From Shewanella canadensis (GTDB lineage Bacteria > Pseudomonadota > Gammaproteobacteria > Enterobacterales > Shewanellaceae), in the NCBI RefSeq assembly GCF_003966225.1, contig NZ_RXNU01000004.1, forward strand, positions 434,001 through 498,000: 64,000 bases of DNA, read 5' to 3'. Shown piece after piece: positions 37,532-47,818 of this stretch. Both the position numbers and the translations under genes were made by a program. Position 1 is the first letter of the stretch. Every line of letters begins with the position of its first letter. The notes under the pieces were generated by a model. That model worked only from the letters and a program-made list of their open reading frames with translations. It was not told the origin of the DNA and did not search any database.

Positions 37532-37749
37532 CAGAGAGACGGCACAGCGTGCCTTATAGACGGCTTCGCCTATGAGGACGCTCGCAAGCTCACTATCAGA
37601 CGCCAACAAGTTGGCTATTTTCAAAATCGTAAAAGGCAACTAAGTGCCTTCCTCTAATTCTTTCATTTTGCTCCTCGCAAGCCTGCCAGCGATCTCGTAG
37701 CCTGCTTATTAGCGTTCCCCTAGAGTCTCGCACCTCTTTTTGCTTTTTG
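37532..37749. other. cheR-flgB gap with a dispersed repeat
   Basis: No gene is supported. GAGGACGCTCGCAAGCTCACT at about 37575-37595 recurs as TAGGACGCTCGCAGGCTCACT at about 58020-58040. Other short inverted segments (CTTCGCC, GGCTTCG) suggest a degenerate repeat cluster. Confidence 0.5.
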
Positions 37750-37766
37750 TGGCATGACTATTGCTT
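37750..37766 (+). promoter_or_regulatory. Sigma-54 promoter of flgBCD
   Basis: TGGCATGACTATTGCTT with GG at 37751-37752 and GC at 37763-37764, exactly 10 bp apart; 33 bp before the flgB start. Confidence 0.85.
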
Positions 37767-37798
37767 TGTTTTTAGCATCAGGCTCAGGAGGCAATTTT

Positions 37799-38197
37799 AT
37801 GGCGATTAATTTTGATAAAGCATTGGGTGTTCACCAATATACATTGGGGATCCGCTCTCAACGTGCTCAAGTAATCTCTTCAAATATTGCTAATGCTGAC
37901 ACTCCTCACTATAAAGCACGAGATCTTGATTTCGATAAGGCGATGCAAGCCGCGACGAGCCGTCAAAACGGGTTGTCGATGAGCCGCAGTGATGTTAAAC
38001 ACTTCGATCTAACGACTTTGTCCGGGCAGAACACCGCTTATAGAGTCCCTAACCAGCCTGATACCGGTGATGGCAATACTGTCGATATTCAACAAGAGCA
38101 GTCAGAATTTATGCAAAATGCACTCGAATATCAGATGTCACTCGGTTTTTTAGACAGTAAGTTTTCGGGCCTTAAGAAGGCACTGAGAGGAGATTAA
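37799..38197 (+). CDS. flgB: Flagellar basal-body rod protein FlgB
   Basis: Proximal rod subunit of the flagellar basal body. The ATG at 37799 follows AGGAGG at proper distance; an earlier in-frame ATG at 37754 lies inside the sigma-54 promoter and is excluded. The 132 residues contain [20 protein letters not shown] (the rod/hook N-terminal motif) and a C-terminal helix [20 protein letters not shown]. It is separated from flgC by 2 bp. Confidence 0.97.
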   Translation: MAINFDKALGVHQYTLGIRSQRAQVISSNIANADTPHYKARDLDFDKAMQAATSRQNGLSMSRSDVKHFDLTTLSGQNTAYRVPNQPDTGDGNTVDIQQEQSEFMQNALEYQMSLGFLDSKFSGLKKALRGD

Positions 38198-38199
38198 TT

Positions 38200-38616
38200 A
38201 TGAGTTTATTTGATATCTTTAATGTTGCTGGCTCGGGTATGTCTGCTCAATCTGTCAGATTGAATACAACAGCGAGTAATATTGCCAATGCCGATGCAGT
38301 CTCTAGCAGTGTCGATGAAACTTACCGTGCCCGCCATCCGATTTTTGAGGCTGAGATGGCTAAGGCTAGCCATCAGCAGCAATCTTCTCAAGCAGTTGCC
38401 GTTAAAGGCATAGTTGAAAGCGATGCTCCCTTGCAAAAAGAATACTCCCCCGATCACCCAATGGCTGATGGTGATGGGTTTATCTACAAACCTAATGTAA
38501 ACGTGATGGAAGAGATGGCTAACATGATCTCAGCTTCGCGTTCGTATCAAATGAATGTACAGGTTGCTGAAGCGGCGAAATCGATGCTTCAACAGACTTT
38601 AAGAATTGGCAAATAG
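38200..38616 (+). CDS. flgC: Flagellar basal-body rod protein FlgC
   Basis: Proximal rod subunit. The 138 residues begin with SLFDIFNVAGSGMSAQSVRL and TTASNIANADAVSS, and end with a conserved helix (MNVQVAEAAKSMLQQTLRIG). NVNVMEEMANMISASRSYQ is the C-terminal family signature. It lies in the flgBCD run, 2 bp after flgB and 13 bp before flgD. Confidence 0.97.
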   Translation: MSLFDIFNVAGSGMSAQSVRLNTTASNIANADAVSSSVDETYRARHPIFEAEMAKASHQQQSSQAVAVKGIVESDAPLQKEYSPDHPMADGDGFIYKPNVNVMEEMANMISASRSYQMNVQVAEAAKSMLQQTLRIGK

Positions 38617-38629
38617 TAGGAGGTAACAA

Positions 38630-39481
38630 GTGAGCCTCATCAACCCACTTAATAGTGCTCAATCCGTCGGCGGTCAAACACAGGCATCGAAAACATCTGT
38701 GGCGCCTGCACAGCAGACGAACTCTTCGGCCGCTCAAGCTGCAACGACGCAATCGACTGCGGATTCCACGACGGGAAACCCCTTTATCGATAGTATTCGG
38801 TTACCAGAAGAATCATCGATTCCAGAGCCTAATAGTCAAGAGTTAACCCAAGAAGACTTCTTCTCATTGTTGAGTCAACAGCTCTCGATGCAGGATCCCT
38901 TTAAACCTGTAGACAACGACCAGATGATCTCGCAAATGGCATCATTCTCGACCGTTGACGGTATTAAGAACCTGAACGATGAGATTGTTAATCTAAACTC
39001 CGTGATGACGTCGAGTCAGGCACTTCAAGCATCAGGGCTGGTTGGGCAGAAAGTGCTTATCCCCTCGGATACCGGCCATATTTCAGCGGAAGATCCTTCG
39101 ATTAACGGCATTATCAGTACACCGGAAGCGATCGATACTATTACTGTACGTATTGAAGATGACAAGGGGCAGCTTGTTAAATCCTACACCATAGATGGTA
39201 GTGCCGGTGGTAACGTCGAAGTCAGTTGGGATGGACTGGGCACCAATGGTGAACCAGTCGCTTCAGGTAATTACTCCATTAAAGCCAGTGGCCGCGTAGA
39301 TGGCACGTCTGAGGAACTTCCGGTTTCAACCTATGCCCATGTGACGAGCGTTTCGTTAGGCACAGCAAGTACCGGCGCGATTCTTAACCTGCGCGGTGTG
39401 GGTGGTATTAAGCTTGGTGATGTGTTGGCCGTCGCTGAATCTGGCAGCGGAAATAAACCGGTTGTAGATGCAGAACCTTAG
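38630..39481 (+). CDS. flgD: Flagellar hook assembly protein FlgD (hook cap)
   Basis: Scaffold that caps the growing hook and is released afterwards. GTG start after TAGGAGG. The N-terminus (about 1-70) is Gln/Ala/Ser/Thr-rich and disordered; then SQELTQEDFFSLLSQQLSMQ and DPFKPVDNDQMISQMASFST, the FlgD signature; then the tudor/Fn3-like C-terminal domain with VSWDGLGTNGEPVASGNYS. At 283 residues it is slightly longer than E. coli FlgD (231), as is usual in this group. Confidence 0.96.
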   Translation: MSLINPLNSAQSVGGQTQASKTSVAPAQQTNSSAAQAATTQSTADSTTGNPFIDSIRLPEESSIPEPNSQELTQEDFFSLLSQQLSMQDPFKPVDNDQMISQMASFSTVDGIKNLNDEIVNLNSVMTSSQALQASGLVGQKVLIPSDTGHISAEDPSINGIISTPEAIDTITVRIEDDKGQLVKSYTIDGSAGGNVEVSWDGLGTNGEPVASGNYSIKASGRVDGTSEELPVSTYAHVTSVSLGTASTGAILNLRGVGGIKLGDVLAVAESGSGNKPVVDAEP

Positions 39482-39524
39482 GCCATTTTAAGTTCCTATT
39501 TAAAGTGGGAAAAGATTTGATACC

Positions 39525-39540
39525 TGGCGCAATATTTGCT
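39525..39540 (+). promoter_or_regulatory. Sigma-54 promoter of flgE
   Basis: TGGCGCAATATTTGCT with GG at 39526-39527 and GC at 39538-39539, exactly 10 bp apart; 89 bp before flgE. Confidence 0.87.
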
Positions 39541-39628
39541 TCATTTACGTCAGGTGAACAGTTAACTAGAAGGCTGTGGGTGAGTAGATAAGTCATCGGC
39601 AGTAATGAATTAAAAATTGAGGTGAATT

Positions 39629-40993
39629 ATGTCTTTTAACATCGCATTGAGTGGTATCGCGGCAGCGCAGAAAGATTTGAATACCACGGCAAATAACATT
39701 GCTAACGTCAATAGTATCGGCTTTAAAGAGTCCAGAGCTGAATTTGCAGATGTGTATGCAAACTCAATTTTTGCTAACGGTAAAACGGCTGTGGGCGGTG
39801 GTGCAACAACCAGTCAGGTGGCGCAGCAGTTCCATCAGGGGAGTCTGCAATTTACCAATAATGCGCTTGATATGGCGATTAATGGCGGCGGCTTCTTTGT
39901 CACCTCATCGGGTGTGGGCTCTCAAGATTTAACCTATACACGAGCCGGTGCATTTAAAGTGGATGCAAACAGTTACCTTGTAGATTCCCAGGGGAATTTC
40001 CTGCAGACGTTCGAAGTAGACAAAGACGGAAACTCAACCTCTGTCAGCTTAACCGAGACTAAACCTGTCAGGATCCCCGATACCGCAGGTAGCCCGCAGA
40101 AGACGGAGAACGTCGGCATACAGATGAACCTCAATGCGGGAGATCCAACCTATGATCCTGCACTGTTCGATCCTCTTGATCGTGATACTTATAACAACTC
40201 TACCGCGGTCACCATGTATGATTCATTGGGTGAGCCACACGTGATGACGACTTACTTCGTCCGTCCACCAAATGCGGCCTATAACGGAGAGAGTAACTGG
40301 GTCGCCTTCTATGCGGTCGATGGTAAGCAGGTGGACTTAGCAGGCGCTGCCGGTGTTTACGATAGAGATACTTCTGGTGACGGTACGGCGGATACACTCG
40401 ATGTACCTGCTGTCACCGCAGGGGGCTGGAAGGGGGCTGTGATTAAGTTTAACGAGTTAGGCTCTCATACGTCGACCGACCCAGTATCGATTGTTACCGA
40501 GACTTTAGGCAATGGCGGTGCCGATGTTCTGGGGCCCGGTACAGATGGTTCACAAACCTTGACGATAGACTTTGACAATCCTACTCAGTATGCATCGACT
40601 TTCGAAGTGACTGAGTTAACCCAGGATGGTACTACGGTTGGCCGTCTCACTAATGTCGAGGTCGGCGCCGATGGTCTGATTAACGCGAGCTACAGTAACG
40701 GTGCGACTGTCGCACTGGCAAGGGTAGCCTTGGCGCGCTTCTCTAATGAGCAGGGTTTGACGCAGGTGGGTAACACCTCATGGAAAGCGAGTCTGGACTC
40801 AGGTGCAGCGCTTGCCGGTGAGGCGAACAGCGGAACCTTTGGTAGTGTTCGTTCATCGGCCCTGGAGCAGTCAAATGTCGATTTGACTACAGAGCTTGTT
40901 GATCTTATCTCGGCTCAGCGAAATTTCCAGGCGAACTCGAGAACGCTGGAGGTGAATAATACCCTGCAGCAGACAGTATTACAGATCAGGTAG
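39629..40993 (+). CDS. flgE: Flagellar hook protein FlgE
   Basis: Structural subunit of the flagellar hook. The 454-residue protein starts SFNIALSGIAAAQKDLNTTA then NNIANVNSIGFKESRAEFAD, the hook/rod N-terminal motif, with the central variable domain rich in Asp/Gly/Thr and the C-terminal NVDLTTELVDLISAQRNFQA signature. It has its own sigma-54 promoter and is followed by a strong hairpin, so it is probably a separate unit as well as read through from flgBCD. Confidence 0.97.
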   Translation: MSFNIALSGIAAAQKDLNTTANNIANVNSIGFKESRAEFADVYANSIFANGKTAVGGGATTSQVAQQFHQGSLQFTNNALDMAINGGGFFVTSSGVGSQDLTYTRAGAFKVDANSYLVDSQGNFLQTFEVDKDGNSTSVSLTETKPVRIPDTAGSPQKTENVGIQMNLNAGDPTYDPALFDPLDRDTYNNSTAVTMYDSLGEPHVMTTYFVRPPNAAYNGESNWVAFYAVDGKQVDLAGAAGVYDRDTSGDGTADTLDVPAVTAGGWKGAVIKFNELGSHTSTDPVSIVTETLGNGGADVLGPGTDGSQTLTIDFDNPTQYASTFEVTELTQDGTTVGRLTNVEVGADGLINASYSNGATVALARVALARFSNEQGLTQVGNTSWKASLDSGAALAGEANSGTFGSVRSSALEQSNVDLTTELVDLISAQRNFQANSRTLEVNNTLQQTVLQIR

Positions 40994-41011
40994 TAGTCTC
41001 TCCTAGTTAAT

Positions 41012-41040
41012 AAAGGCGTTGCCCGCGGCAACGCCTTTCC
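41012..41040 (+). terminator. Hairpin terminator downstream of flgE
   Basis: Perfect stem AAAGGCGTTGCC / GGCAACGCCTTT with a 3-base loop, followed by CCGCTTTA; 18 bp after the flgE stop. Confidence 0.75.
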
Positions 41041-41124
41041 GCTTTACCTACCACAATGCCCCCCTAAGACTTCATTTCGAATTGTTTTACCTTCTAATCT
41101 CCAAGCTAAATGAATTGACCAAGC

Positions 41125-41140
41125 TGGCATGATGTTTGCT
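41125..41140 (+). promoter_or_regulatory. Sigma-54 promoter of flgFGHI
   Basis: TGGCATGATGTTTGCT with GG at 41126-41127 and GC at 41138-41139, exactly 10 bp apart; 50 bp before the flgF start. Confidence 0.87.
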
Positions 41141-41189
41141 AGTATTATTTTAATAGATAGTAATAGCAGAAAGATTGACGGAGGCGCTG

Positions 41190-41933
41190 GTGGACAAATT
41201 ACTTTACGTCGCTATGAGCGGCGCTAAGCAGAACATGAATTCGCTGGCGGTTCGTGCAAATAACCTGGCAAATGCCAATACCGACGGTTTTAAATCCGAT
41301 ATGGCTCAAGCTCGCTCCATGCAAGCTTTTGGTGAAGGGTTGCCGACACGTGTGTTCGCGATGACTGAGAGTCCGTCGGCAAACTTTGCATCCGGCCCCA
41401 TAAAAACAACGGGCAGAGATCTCGATGTTGCGGTTAGAGGTGACGGTTGGATTGCCGTTCAGGCGGATGACGGCGGAGAAGCTTATACCCGTTCGGGAAG
41501 TCTGAGTTTCGATACTACAGGGCTGCTCCGTAACGATCGCGGCAACCCGGTGATGGGCGATTCAGGTCCCATCGTTTTGCCACTGCCTATCGAAAAAATT
41601 GAGATTGCTCAGGACGGTATCATCTCTGTCAGGCCTCAAGGTGCCACGGCTGAGGTGATTGAAGAGGTGGGCCGCATCAAGCTCGTTAATCCGGGTAACC
41701 AAAATATGATGAGGGGCTCAGATGGCCTGTTCAGATTGATGTCGGGAGAAAATGCCCCAGCCGATCCTTTTGTTGCTGTCGAAAGTGGCGCAGTAGAAGG
41801 AAGTAACGTCAATGCCGTCGATGAAATGGTTAACCTCATCGATATACAGCGTCAATTTGAGATGCAAGTCAAAATGATGAAAACAGCTGAAGAGATGGAT
41901 AAAGCCTCCTCTTCATTAATGCGTGTTAGTTAG
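41190..41933 (+). CDS. flgF: Flagellar basal-body rod protein FlgF
   Basis: Proximal rod subunit. The start is GTG at 41190, six bases after GGAGG, giving an N-terminus (V/M)DKLLYVAMSGAKQNMNSL like other FlgF proteins; a TTG at 41175 in the same frame precedes the ribosome site and is rejected. The protein of 247 residues has LAVRANNLANANTDGFKSDM and the C-terminal EGSNVNAVDEMVNLIDIQRQ signature. First gene of flgFGHI, 11 bp before flgG. Confidence 0.96.
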   Translation: MDKLLYVAMSGAKQNMNSLAVRANNLANANTDGFKSDMAQARSMQAFGEGLPTRVFAMTESPSANFASGPIKTTGRDLDVAVRGDGWIAVQADDGGEAYTRSGSLSFDTTGLLRNDRGNPVMGDSGPIVLPLPIEKIEIAQDGIISVRPQGATAEVIEEVGRIKLVNPGNQNMMRGSDGLFRLMSGENAPADPFVAVESGAVEGSNVNAVDEMVNLIDIQRQFEMQVKMMKTAEEMDKASSSLMRVS

Positions 41934-41944
41934 GAGTCAAAATT

Positions 41945-42733
41945 ATGCATCCCGCGTTATGGATAAGTAAGACTGGGTTAGACGCTCAGCAAACAGATAT
42001 CTCGGTGATTTCTAACAATGTTGCTAACGCAAGCACTGTTGGTTACAAGAAGAGTCGAGCCGTCTTCGAAGATCTTTTATATCAAACCGTCAATCAGGCC
42101 GGAGGCGTAAGTGCATCAAATACTAAGCTTCCCAATGGCCTAAATATCGGTGCGGGTACGAAAGTTGTCGCCACGCAGAAGGTATTTACTCAGGGCAATA
42201 TGCTCACCACGGACAACTCGCTGGATCTGATGGTCGAAGGGCCAGGATTCTTTGAAGTTCAGCTTCCCGATGGTACCGCCGCTTATACTCGCAATGGCCA
42301 GTTTTCTCTCGATGATACCGGGCAGATAGTAACACCGGGTTCGGGCTATGTGGTTCAACCTGCGATCACCATACCCGATAACGCCACAGGTATTACCGTA
42401 TCGGCCGAAGGTGAAGTGTCTGTAAAAACACCAGGTACAGCAGAGAGCCAGGTGGTTGGCCAACTGAGTATGTCTGATTTTATTAACCCAAGCGGTCTGG
42501 ATCCTATGGGACAAAACCTGTATACGGAAACTGGAGCCAGTGGCACACCGATTCAAGGCACTGCATCACTCGATGGCATGGGCGCGATACGTCAGGGCGC
42601 GCTGGAAACGTCGAACGTTAATGTGACAGAAGAGTTAGTTAACCTGATTGAAAGTCAGCGTATCTACGAGATGAACTCAAAAGTTATCTCAGCAGTCGAT
42701 CAGATGCTTTCTTACGTGAATCAGAACCTGTAG
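41945..42733 (+). CDS. flgG: Flagellar basal-body rod protein FlgG (distal rod)
   Basis: Main subunit of the distal rod. The 262 residues include [20 protein letters not shown] then [20 protein letters not shown], the [20 protein letters not shown] segment typical of FlgG, and the C-terminal [20 protein letters not shown]. Length matches E. coli FlgG (260). It lies between flgF and flgH with 10-11 bp gaps. Confidence 0.98.
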   Translation: MHPALWISKTGLDAQQTDISVISNNVANASTVGYKKSRAVFEDLLYQTVNQAGGVSASNTKLPNGLNIGAGTKVVATQKVFTQGNMLTTDNSLDLMVEGPGFFEVQLPDGTAAYTRNGQFSLDDTGQIVTPGSGYVVQPAITIPDNATGITVSAEGEVSVKTPGTAESQVVGQLSMSDFINPSGLDPMGQNLYTETGASGTPIQGTASLDGMGAIRQGALETSNVNVTEELVNLIESQRIYEMNSKVISAVDQMLSYVNQNL

Positions 42734-42743
42734 AGGCATAGTC

Positions 42744-43433
42744 ATGAGTAAGTCATCAATTTTGCTTGCTGCAGCAATGGTATTTTTGCCGGTACTCACA
42801 GGTTGTAGTTCGACGGGGGGAAAACCCATTGCGGACGACCCATATTATTCGCCGGTCTATCCTGAAGCGCCGCCGACTAAGATCGCCGCGACGGGTTCTA
42901 TGTATCAGGACAGTCAGGCATCCAGCCTCTATTCAGACATCAAGGCCCTTAAGGTCGGTGACATCATCACAGTGATGTTGATGGAGTCGACACAGGCTAA
43001 GAAGAGCGCCAGTAATGAGATCAAGAAGGGAACCGATCTTACTCTCGATCCTATCTATGCCGGTGGTGGTAATATCACCATAGGCGGACAACCGATAGAT
43101 CTGAGATATAAGGATAGCATGAATACCAAGCGTGAGTCGGATGCCGATCAGAGTAATAGCTTGTCCGGCAGCATCTCCGCCAATGTGATGCAGGTGCTGA
43201 ATAACGGTAACTTAGTTATTCGCGGAGAGAAGTGGATCAGCATTAACAATGGTGATGAATTTGTTCGCATTACCGGCATCGTTCGCTCGCAGGATATTCG
43301 CCCCGATAATACCATCGATTCACAGCGTGTCGCTAATGCCCGTATTCAATACAGTGGTACAGGTACCTTTGCCGAAGTTCAGAAAGTGGGCTGGCTCAGT
43401 TCATTCTTTATGGGCAGCTGGTGGCCTTTCTAA
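42744..43433 (+). CDS. flgH: Flagellar L-ring protein FlgH
   Basis: Lipoprotein forming the outer-membrane L ring. The signal segment ends in lipobox LTGC (Cys at residue 21). Conserved regions: [20 protein letters not shown], then [15 protein letters not shown], and the C-terminal [20 protein letters not shown] with [20 protein letters not shown]. At 229 residues it is normal length. flgI follows after 12 bp. Confidence 0.98.
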   Translation: MSKSSILLAAAMVFLPVLTGCSSTGGKPIADDPYYSPVYPEAPPTKIAATGSMYQDSQASSLYSDIKALKVGDIITVMLMESTQAKKSASNEIKKGTDLTLDPIYAGGGNITIGGQPIDLRYKDSMNTKRESDADQSNSLSGSISANVMQVLNNGNLVIRGEKWISINNGDEFVRITGIVRSQDIRPDNTIDSQRVANARIQYSGTGTFAEVQKVGWLSSFFMGSWWPF

Positions 43434-43445
43434 GGAGTTATTGTC

Positions 43446-44537
43446 ATGAAAATTAAGTTGTTTTCTATATTCCTTTTACTGCTTGTTTGCGGCACGAGTC
43501 AGGCTCAACGCATCAAAGATATCGCCAATGTGCAAGGTGTGCGGAGTAACCAGTTAATCGGTTATGGCTTGGTTGTTGGTTTGCCCGGTACGGGTGAGAA
43601 GACCCGCTATACAGAGCAAACATTCAAAACCATGCTGAAAAACTTCGGCATTAATTTACCCGATAATTTCAGACCGAAAATTAAAAATGTTGCCGTTGTG
43701 GCAGTCAGTGCTGTAATGCCGGCTTTTATTAAGCCGGGTCAAACTCTTGACGTTACCGTATCCAGTTTGGGCGAGGCTAAGAGTCTGCGTGGGGGCATGT
43801 TACTGCAAACTTTTATGAAGGGGGTCGACGGTAACGTTTATGCGATTGCTCAGGGAAGCATGGTTGTGAGTGGATTCAGTGCAGAGGGGCTGGATGGCTC
43901 TAAAGTCATTCAAAATACCCCAACCGTTGGACGTATTCCAAATGGGGCCATGGTGGAAAGAACCGTCACAACCCCATTTTCGACAGGTGATCACTTAACC
44001 TTTAATCTACGTCGCGCAGATTTTTCAACGGCCAAACGCTTAGCCGATGCCATCAACGAACTGCTCGGTCCGGGAATGGCGAGGCCGCTGGATGCTGCTT
44101 CTGTGCAGGTCAGTGCCCCTAGAGATGTCTCTCAGCGGGTCTCTTTTCTGGCAACCCTTGAAAATATTCAAGTCGAGCCAGCGTCTGAATCGGCGAAAGT
44201 GATAGTGAACTCCCGTACCGGTACCATAGTCGTGGGTAAAGATGTTCGCCTGTTGCCCGCCGCCGTAACCCATGGCGGACTCACAGTCACCATTGCCGAA
44301 GCGACGCAGGTATCACAGCCTAATCCGTTAGCGGGTGGTCGAACGGTAGTGACATCAAACAGCACTATCGATGCCAGCGAAGAAGATAGCCGTATGTTTA
44401 TGTTTAACCCAGGCACCTCTCTAGATGAGCTGGTCAGGGCGGTAAACCTAGTAGGTGCAGCGCCTTCCGATGTACTTGCAATTCTTGAAGCATTAAAAGT
44501 GGCAGGTGCTCTGCATGGTGAGCTGATCATTATCTGA
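43446..44537 (+). CDS. flgI: Flagellar P-ring protein FlgI
   Basis: Periplasmic P-ring subunit around the rod. A signal peptide (cleavage after GTSQA) is followed by [20 protein letters not shown] and [20 protein letters not shown], the invariant FlgI region; [14 protein letters not shown] and the C-terminal [20 protein letters not shown] also fit. At 363 residues it equals E. coli FlgI in length. A hairpin follows it. Confidence 0.98.
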   Translation: MKIKLFSIFLLLLVCGTSQAQRIKDIANVQGVRSNQLIGYGLVVGLPGTGEKTRYTEQTFKTMLKNFGINLPDNFRPKIKNVAVVAVSAVMPAFIKPGQTLDVTVSSLGEAKSLRGGMLLQTFMKGVDGNVYAIAQGSMVVSGFSAEGLDGSKVIQNTPTVGRIPNGAMVERTVTTPFSTGDHLTFNLRRADFSTAKRLADAINELLGPGMARPLDAASVQVSAPRDVSQRVSFLATLENIQVEPASESAKVIVNSRTGTIVVGKDVRLLPAAVTHGGLTVTIAEATQVSQPNPLAGGRTVVTSNSTIDASEEDSRMFMFNPGTSLDELVRAVNLVGAAPSDVLAILEALKVAGALHGELIII

Positions 44538-44570
44538 TTCTGTCAACTTTCTCTCATTACTCATCCTTAT

Positions 44571-44602
44571 AAGAGAGTTCAGTATTCTACCTGAACTCTC
44601 TT
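44571..44602 (+). terminator. Hairpin downstream of flgI
   Basis: Perfect 12-bp stem AAGAGAGTTCAG / CTGAACTCTCTT with an 8-base loop, then GTTGCCTCTT; 33 bp after flgI. Confidence 0.7.
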
Positions 44603-44678
44603 GTTGCCTCTTATACCGATTGGTATTACCCCTTACATTGTCGAATTTTCCCAGCTAAATATCCGTTATGTGTTGAAT

Positions 44679-44694
44679 TGGTACGCAGTTTGCA
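44679..44694 (+). promoter_or_regulatory. Sigma-54 promoter of flgJKL
   Basis: TGGTACGCAGTTTGCA with GG at 44680-44681 and GC at 44692-44693, exactly 10 bp apart; 50 bp before flgJ. No comparable site was found ahead of flgK or flgL. Confidence 0.83.
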
Positions 44695-44742
44695 GAGTAG
44701 AGTTACTATCGTCTGAATATTGTCGGAATCTCTGGAACCATT

Positions 44743-45753
44743 ATGGAAAAGCTGTCGAACTCATCTCACTTTTTGGATATCGGAGGTCTGGACTCTCTTA
44801 GATCGAAGGCCCAGAAAGATGATAAGGGCGCGCTTAAAGAGGTGGCCCAGCAGTTTGAAGGGATATTTGTTCAGATGTTGATGAAAAGTATGCGTGATGC
44901 CAATGCGGTATTTGAATCCGATAGTCCGATGAACAGTCAGTACACTAAATTTTATGAGCAGATGCACGATCAACAGATGTCTGTGAACCTGTCGGATAAA
45001 GGCATGTTGGGACTGGCAGATCTTATGGTTCAGCAACTTTCACCGGAAACCAGCAAGGTCACCCCTGCGTCAGTGCTTCGTGGTAATCAACAGGGGAGTA
45101 TGGCTCAGGGAATGGTAATGAGTCGTGCGGTCAAACCTGAGGCTAGCCAGATTAAGACACCAGCGGACAGTCAGCTTGTTGACGCTAAACCAAATAGTCC
45201 GCTTGAAAGCATCTTAACAGGCAAGACTTTGCCGTCTGAAGTGACAAAGGCGGGAATGACGTTTAGCGGCCCTGAAGATTTTGTTGCCAAGCTTTATCCT
45301 CACGCTGAAAAAGCCGCAGCCACATTGGGTACCAAACCCGAAGTGCTTATTGCGCAATCGGCATTAGAGACCGGTTGGGGACAGAAGATGGTAAAACGTG
45401 CGGGTGGAGATTCGAGTAATAACCTGTTCAATATCAAGGCTGATAAACGCTGGCAGGGAAGTAAGGCTATGGTCAGTACTCTTGAGTTTGAGCAAGGGGT
45501 TGCCGTCCAGCAAAAAGCCGACTTCAGAGTCTATGACGATATTAAGCAGAGCTTCGATGATTTTGTCTCTTTCGTGTCGGAAGGTCCAAGATACCAGGAG
45601 GCCATGAAAAAGGCGGCGAGTCCAAATGAATTTATTCGAGCGCTTCAGGATGCGGGCTATGCAACCGATCCTCAATATGCCGATAAAGTGATAAAGGTGA
45701 TGAAGTCCATTAGTCAGGATCTCAAGGCATCGATACCGGGAGTACAACCATGA
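44743..45753 (+). CDS. flgJ: Flagellar rod-cap / peptidoglycan hydrolase FlgJ
   Basis: Bifunctional protein: the N-terminal half (about 1-110) is the rod-binding rod-cap domain (VAQQFEGIFVQMLMKSMRDA), and the C-terminal half (about 180-330) is a GH73-type muramidase that opens the cell wall for the rod (VLIAQSALETGWGQKMVK, catalytic Glu; NLFNIKADKRWQG). At 336 residues it has the full two-domain form. It starts the flgJKL run. Confidence 0.97.
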   Translation: MEKLSNSSHFLDIGGLDSLRSKAQKDDKGALKEVAQQFEGIFVQMLMKSMRDANAVFESDSPMNSQYTKFYEQMHDQQMSVNLSDKGMLGLADLMVQQLSPETSKVTPASVLRGNQQGSMAQGMVMSRAVKPEASQIKTPADSQLVDAKPNSPLESILTGKTLPSEVTKAGMTFSGPEDFVAKLYPHAEKAAATLGTKPEVLIAQSALETGWGQKMVKRAGGDSSNNLFNIKADKRWQGSKAMVSTLEFEQGVAVQQKADFRVYDDIKQSFDDFVSFVSEGPRYQEAMKKAASPNEFIRALQDAGYATDPQYADKVIKVMKSISQDLKASIPGVQP

Positions 45754-45829
45754 AAGTAATATTTGGTTTGCATATGGCAATGGAATCGGTGAGCTGCGTT
45801 GCTTTTAATTTTGATGGGAGTCTCTGCTG

Positions 45830-47761
45830 ATGTCGATGAATCTTCTTAATATTGCCCGTACCGGGGTTTTAGCTTCGCAATCACAACTGGCGGTGACCAG
45901 TAATAACATTGCTAATGCCAATACTCAGGGGTATCACAGACAGGTTGCCGAGCAGTCTAGTCTTGAATCACAGCGTGCGGGGAGTGAGTTCTATGGCTCT
46001 GGTACCTATATCTCAGATGTAAAACGTATCTACAACGACTATGCCGCGCGAGAATTACGCATCGGACAGACGGGTGCCAGTGAAGCTCAAACAACTCATA
46101 CCAAGATGAGTGAGCTCGATCAACTCTTCTCTCAAATCGGTAAGGCTGTGCCACAAGGGCTCAATGATTTCTTCGCAGGCCTTAACAGCCTGTCAGATCT
46201 TCCCGATGATATCGGTATAAGGGGAAGTGTACTGGGCTCTGCCGGACAACTGGCCTCTAGCTTAAATCAGATGCAGTCTCATCTCGATGGTCAGATGAAA
46301 CAGACCAATGATCAGATCGTCGGCATCACAGACAGAATCAATGAGATCAGTAAAGAGCTTGGCCATATCAATCAAGAGTTGATGAAGTCTCAGGGTGAAG
46401 ACGCTCAGCTTCTCGATAAACAAGATGCGCTGATCCAAGAGTTGAGCCAATACTCGGAAGTTAACGTCATTCCTCTGGATACGGGGGCAAAGAGTATCAT
46501 GTTAGGCGGGGCCGTGATGTTGGTTTCCGGCGAAGTCTCTATGTCAATCGGCACCACACCCGGAGATCCCCACGCCAATCAGTCAAGAATTTCAGCTTCA
46601 GTTGGCAGTTATTCCCAGGTTATCGATGGTTCAAAACTGGGAGGACAGATTGGTGCGCTATTCGAGTTTCGCGATGACACCTTAATCAAGGCCCAGCAGG
46701 AGCTTGGTCAACTGTCTTTGGGCGTTGCCGATGCATTTAATCAAGCTCAGAAAGAGGGCTTCGATCTGAATGGCGAAGTGGGCCAAGATATTTTTAAAGA
46801 CATTAACGACCCCACGATGTCTGTCGGAAGAGTCGGAGCGTTTAGCTCAAATAATGGTGCGGGTCTTCGGGTCAATATCGATGACGCTGGGCAATTGTCT
46901 GGCAATAGCTACGAATTAACCTATACCGCTGGCGCACCAGATCCCTATGAACTCAAAGATACCTTAACCGGCAATATCACCCCACTGACACTAAACGGCA
47001 CCCAACTCGATGGTGCCAATGGGTTTACGATTCACATCAATACTCCCGGTTTAGCCGATGGTGATAAATTTGAGATCCGGCCGGCTGCCGGTGCTGCCGC
47101 GGGGATCGGTGTGGTAATGACAGATCCTAAAGGTATCGCTGCAGCGGCTCCTAAGATCTCTCCCGATGCGGCAAACTCCGGGAACACAGAGATAGAGATG
47201 GTGAGTATTGATAACAGAGGGAATCTTAATTTCCCTCTTACGGGCTCTGAACTCACCTTCGTGATAGATACCGGCGCGAATACCTATGAAGTTTTCGATG
47301 TTAACGGAGCCATTGTTGGTGGTGCCAATGTGCCATTTACGACGATTAATCCACCGACTATCAGCGCCTATGGTTTTACCTTCGGTGTGACATCGACGGC
47401 TGCGGTAACGGACACATTCACTTTCGACCTCGCATTTGCACCGGGCGACAACACCAACTCGGTTGCCATGTCGAAGTTGAGTGAAACTAAGTTGATGAAC
47501 GGTGGAACATCGACACTGGCAGACGTATACCAAGGTACCAAGTTGAGCATTGGTGGCAAAACAAAGGCCGCCGAAGTTGCTATGGGCTCTGCTCAGGCTG
47601 TTTATTCTCAGGCGTATAGCAGAGTGCAGAGTGAGTCTGGTGTCAACATAGATGAAGAGGCAGCCAACCTACTCCGTTTTCAACAAGCCTATCAGGCATC
47701 GGCTCGGATTATGACGACGGCTTCTGAAATTTTCGACACGCTATTTAGCTCGACTCGATAG
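45830..47761 (+). CDS. flgK: Flagellar hook-associated protein 1 FlgK
   Basis: First hook-filament junction protein. The N-terminus MSMNLLNIARTGVLASQSQL then AVTSNNIANANTQGYHRQVA is the family signature; the C-terminus ends GVNIDEEAANLLRFQQAYQA then SARIMTTASEIFDTLF. At 643 residues it is longer than E. coli FlgK (547) because of an expanded Asp/Gly/Thr-rich central domain (about 350-560), a common variation. It follows flgJ after 76 bp with no visible promoter. Confidence 0.97.
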   Translation: MSMNLLNIARTGVLASQSQLAVTSNNIANANTQGYHRQVAEQSSLESQRAGSEFYGSGTYISDVKRIYNDYAARELRIGQTGASEAQTTHTKMSELDQLFSQIGKAVPQGLNDFFAGLNSLSDLPDDIGIRGSVLGSAGQLASSLNQMQSHLDGQMKQTNDQIVGITDRINEISKELGHINQELMKSQGEDAQLLDKQDALIQELSQYSEVNVIPLDTGAKSIMLGGAVMLVSGEVSMSIGTTPGDPHANQSRISASVGSYSQVIDGSKLGGQIGALFEFRDDTLIKAQQELGQLSLGVADAFNQAQKEGFDLNGEVGQDIFKDINDPTMSVGRVGAFSSNNGAGLRVNIDDAGQLSGNSYELTYTAGAPDPYELKDTLTGNITPLTLNGTQLDGANGFTIHINTPGLADGDKFEIRPAAGAAAGIGVVMTDPKGIAAAAPKISPDAANSGNTEIEMVSIDNRGNLNFPLTGSELTFVIDTGANTYEVFDVNGAIVGGANVPFTTINPPTISAYGFTFGVTSTAAVTDTFTFDLAFAPGDNTNSVAMSKLSETKLMNGGTSTLADVYQGTKLSIGGKTKAAEVAMGSAQAVYSQAYSRVQSESGVNIDEEAANLLRFQQAYQASARIMTTASEIFDTLFSSTR

Positions 47762-47818
47762 GGAAAGCGAAATGACTTTTTTAACTTTCAGATTAGTTCA
47801 GCTAGATAGGGGTTCGAT

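Noticed and set aside
44601..44801. 66-codon ORF before flgJ
   Set aside because: It spans the flgJ sigma-54 promoter and start in another frame; not a gene.
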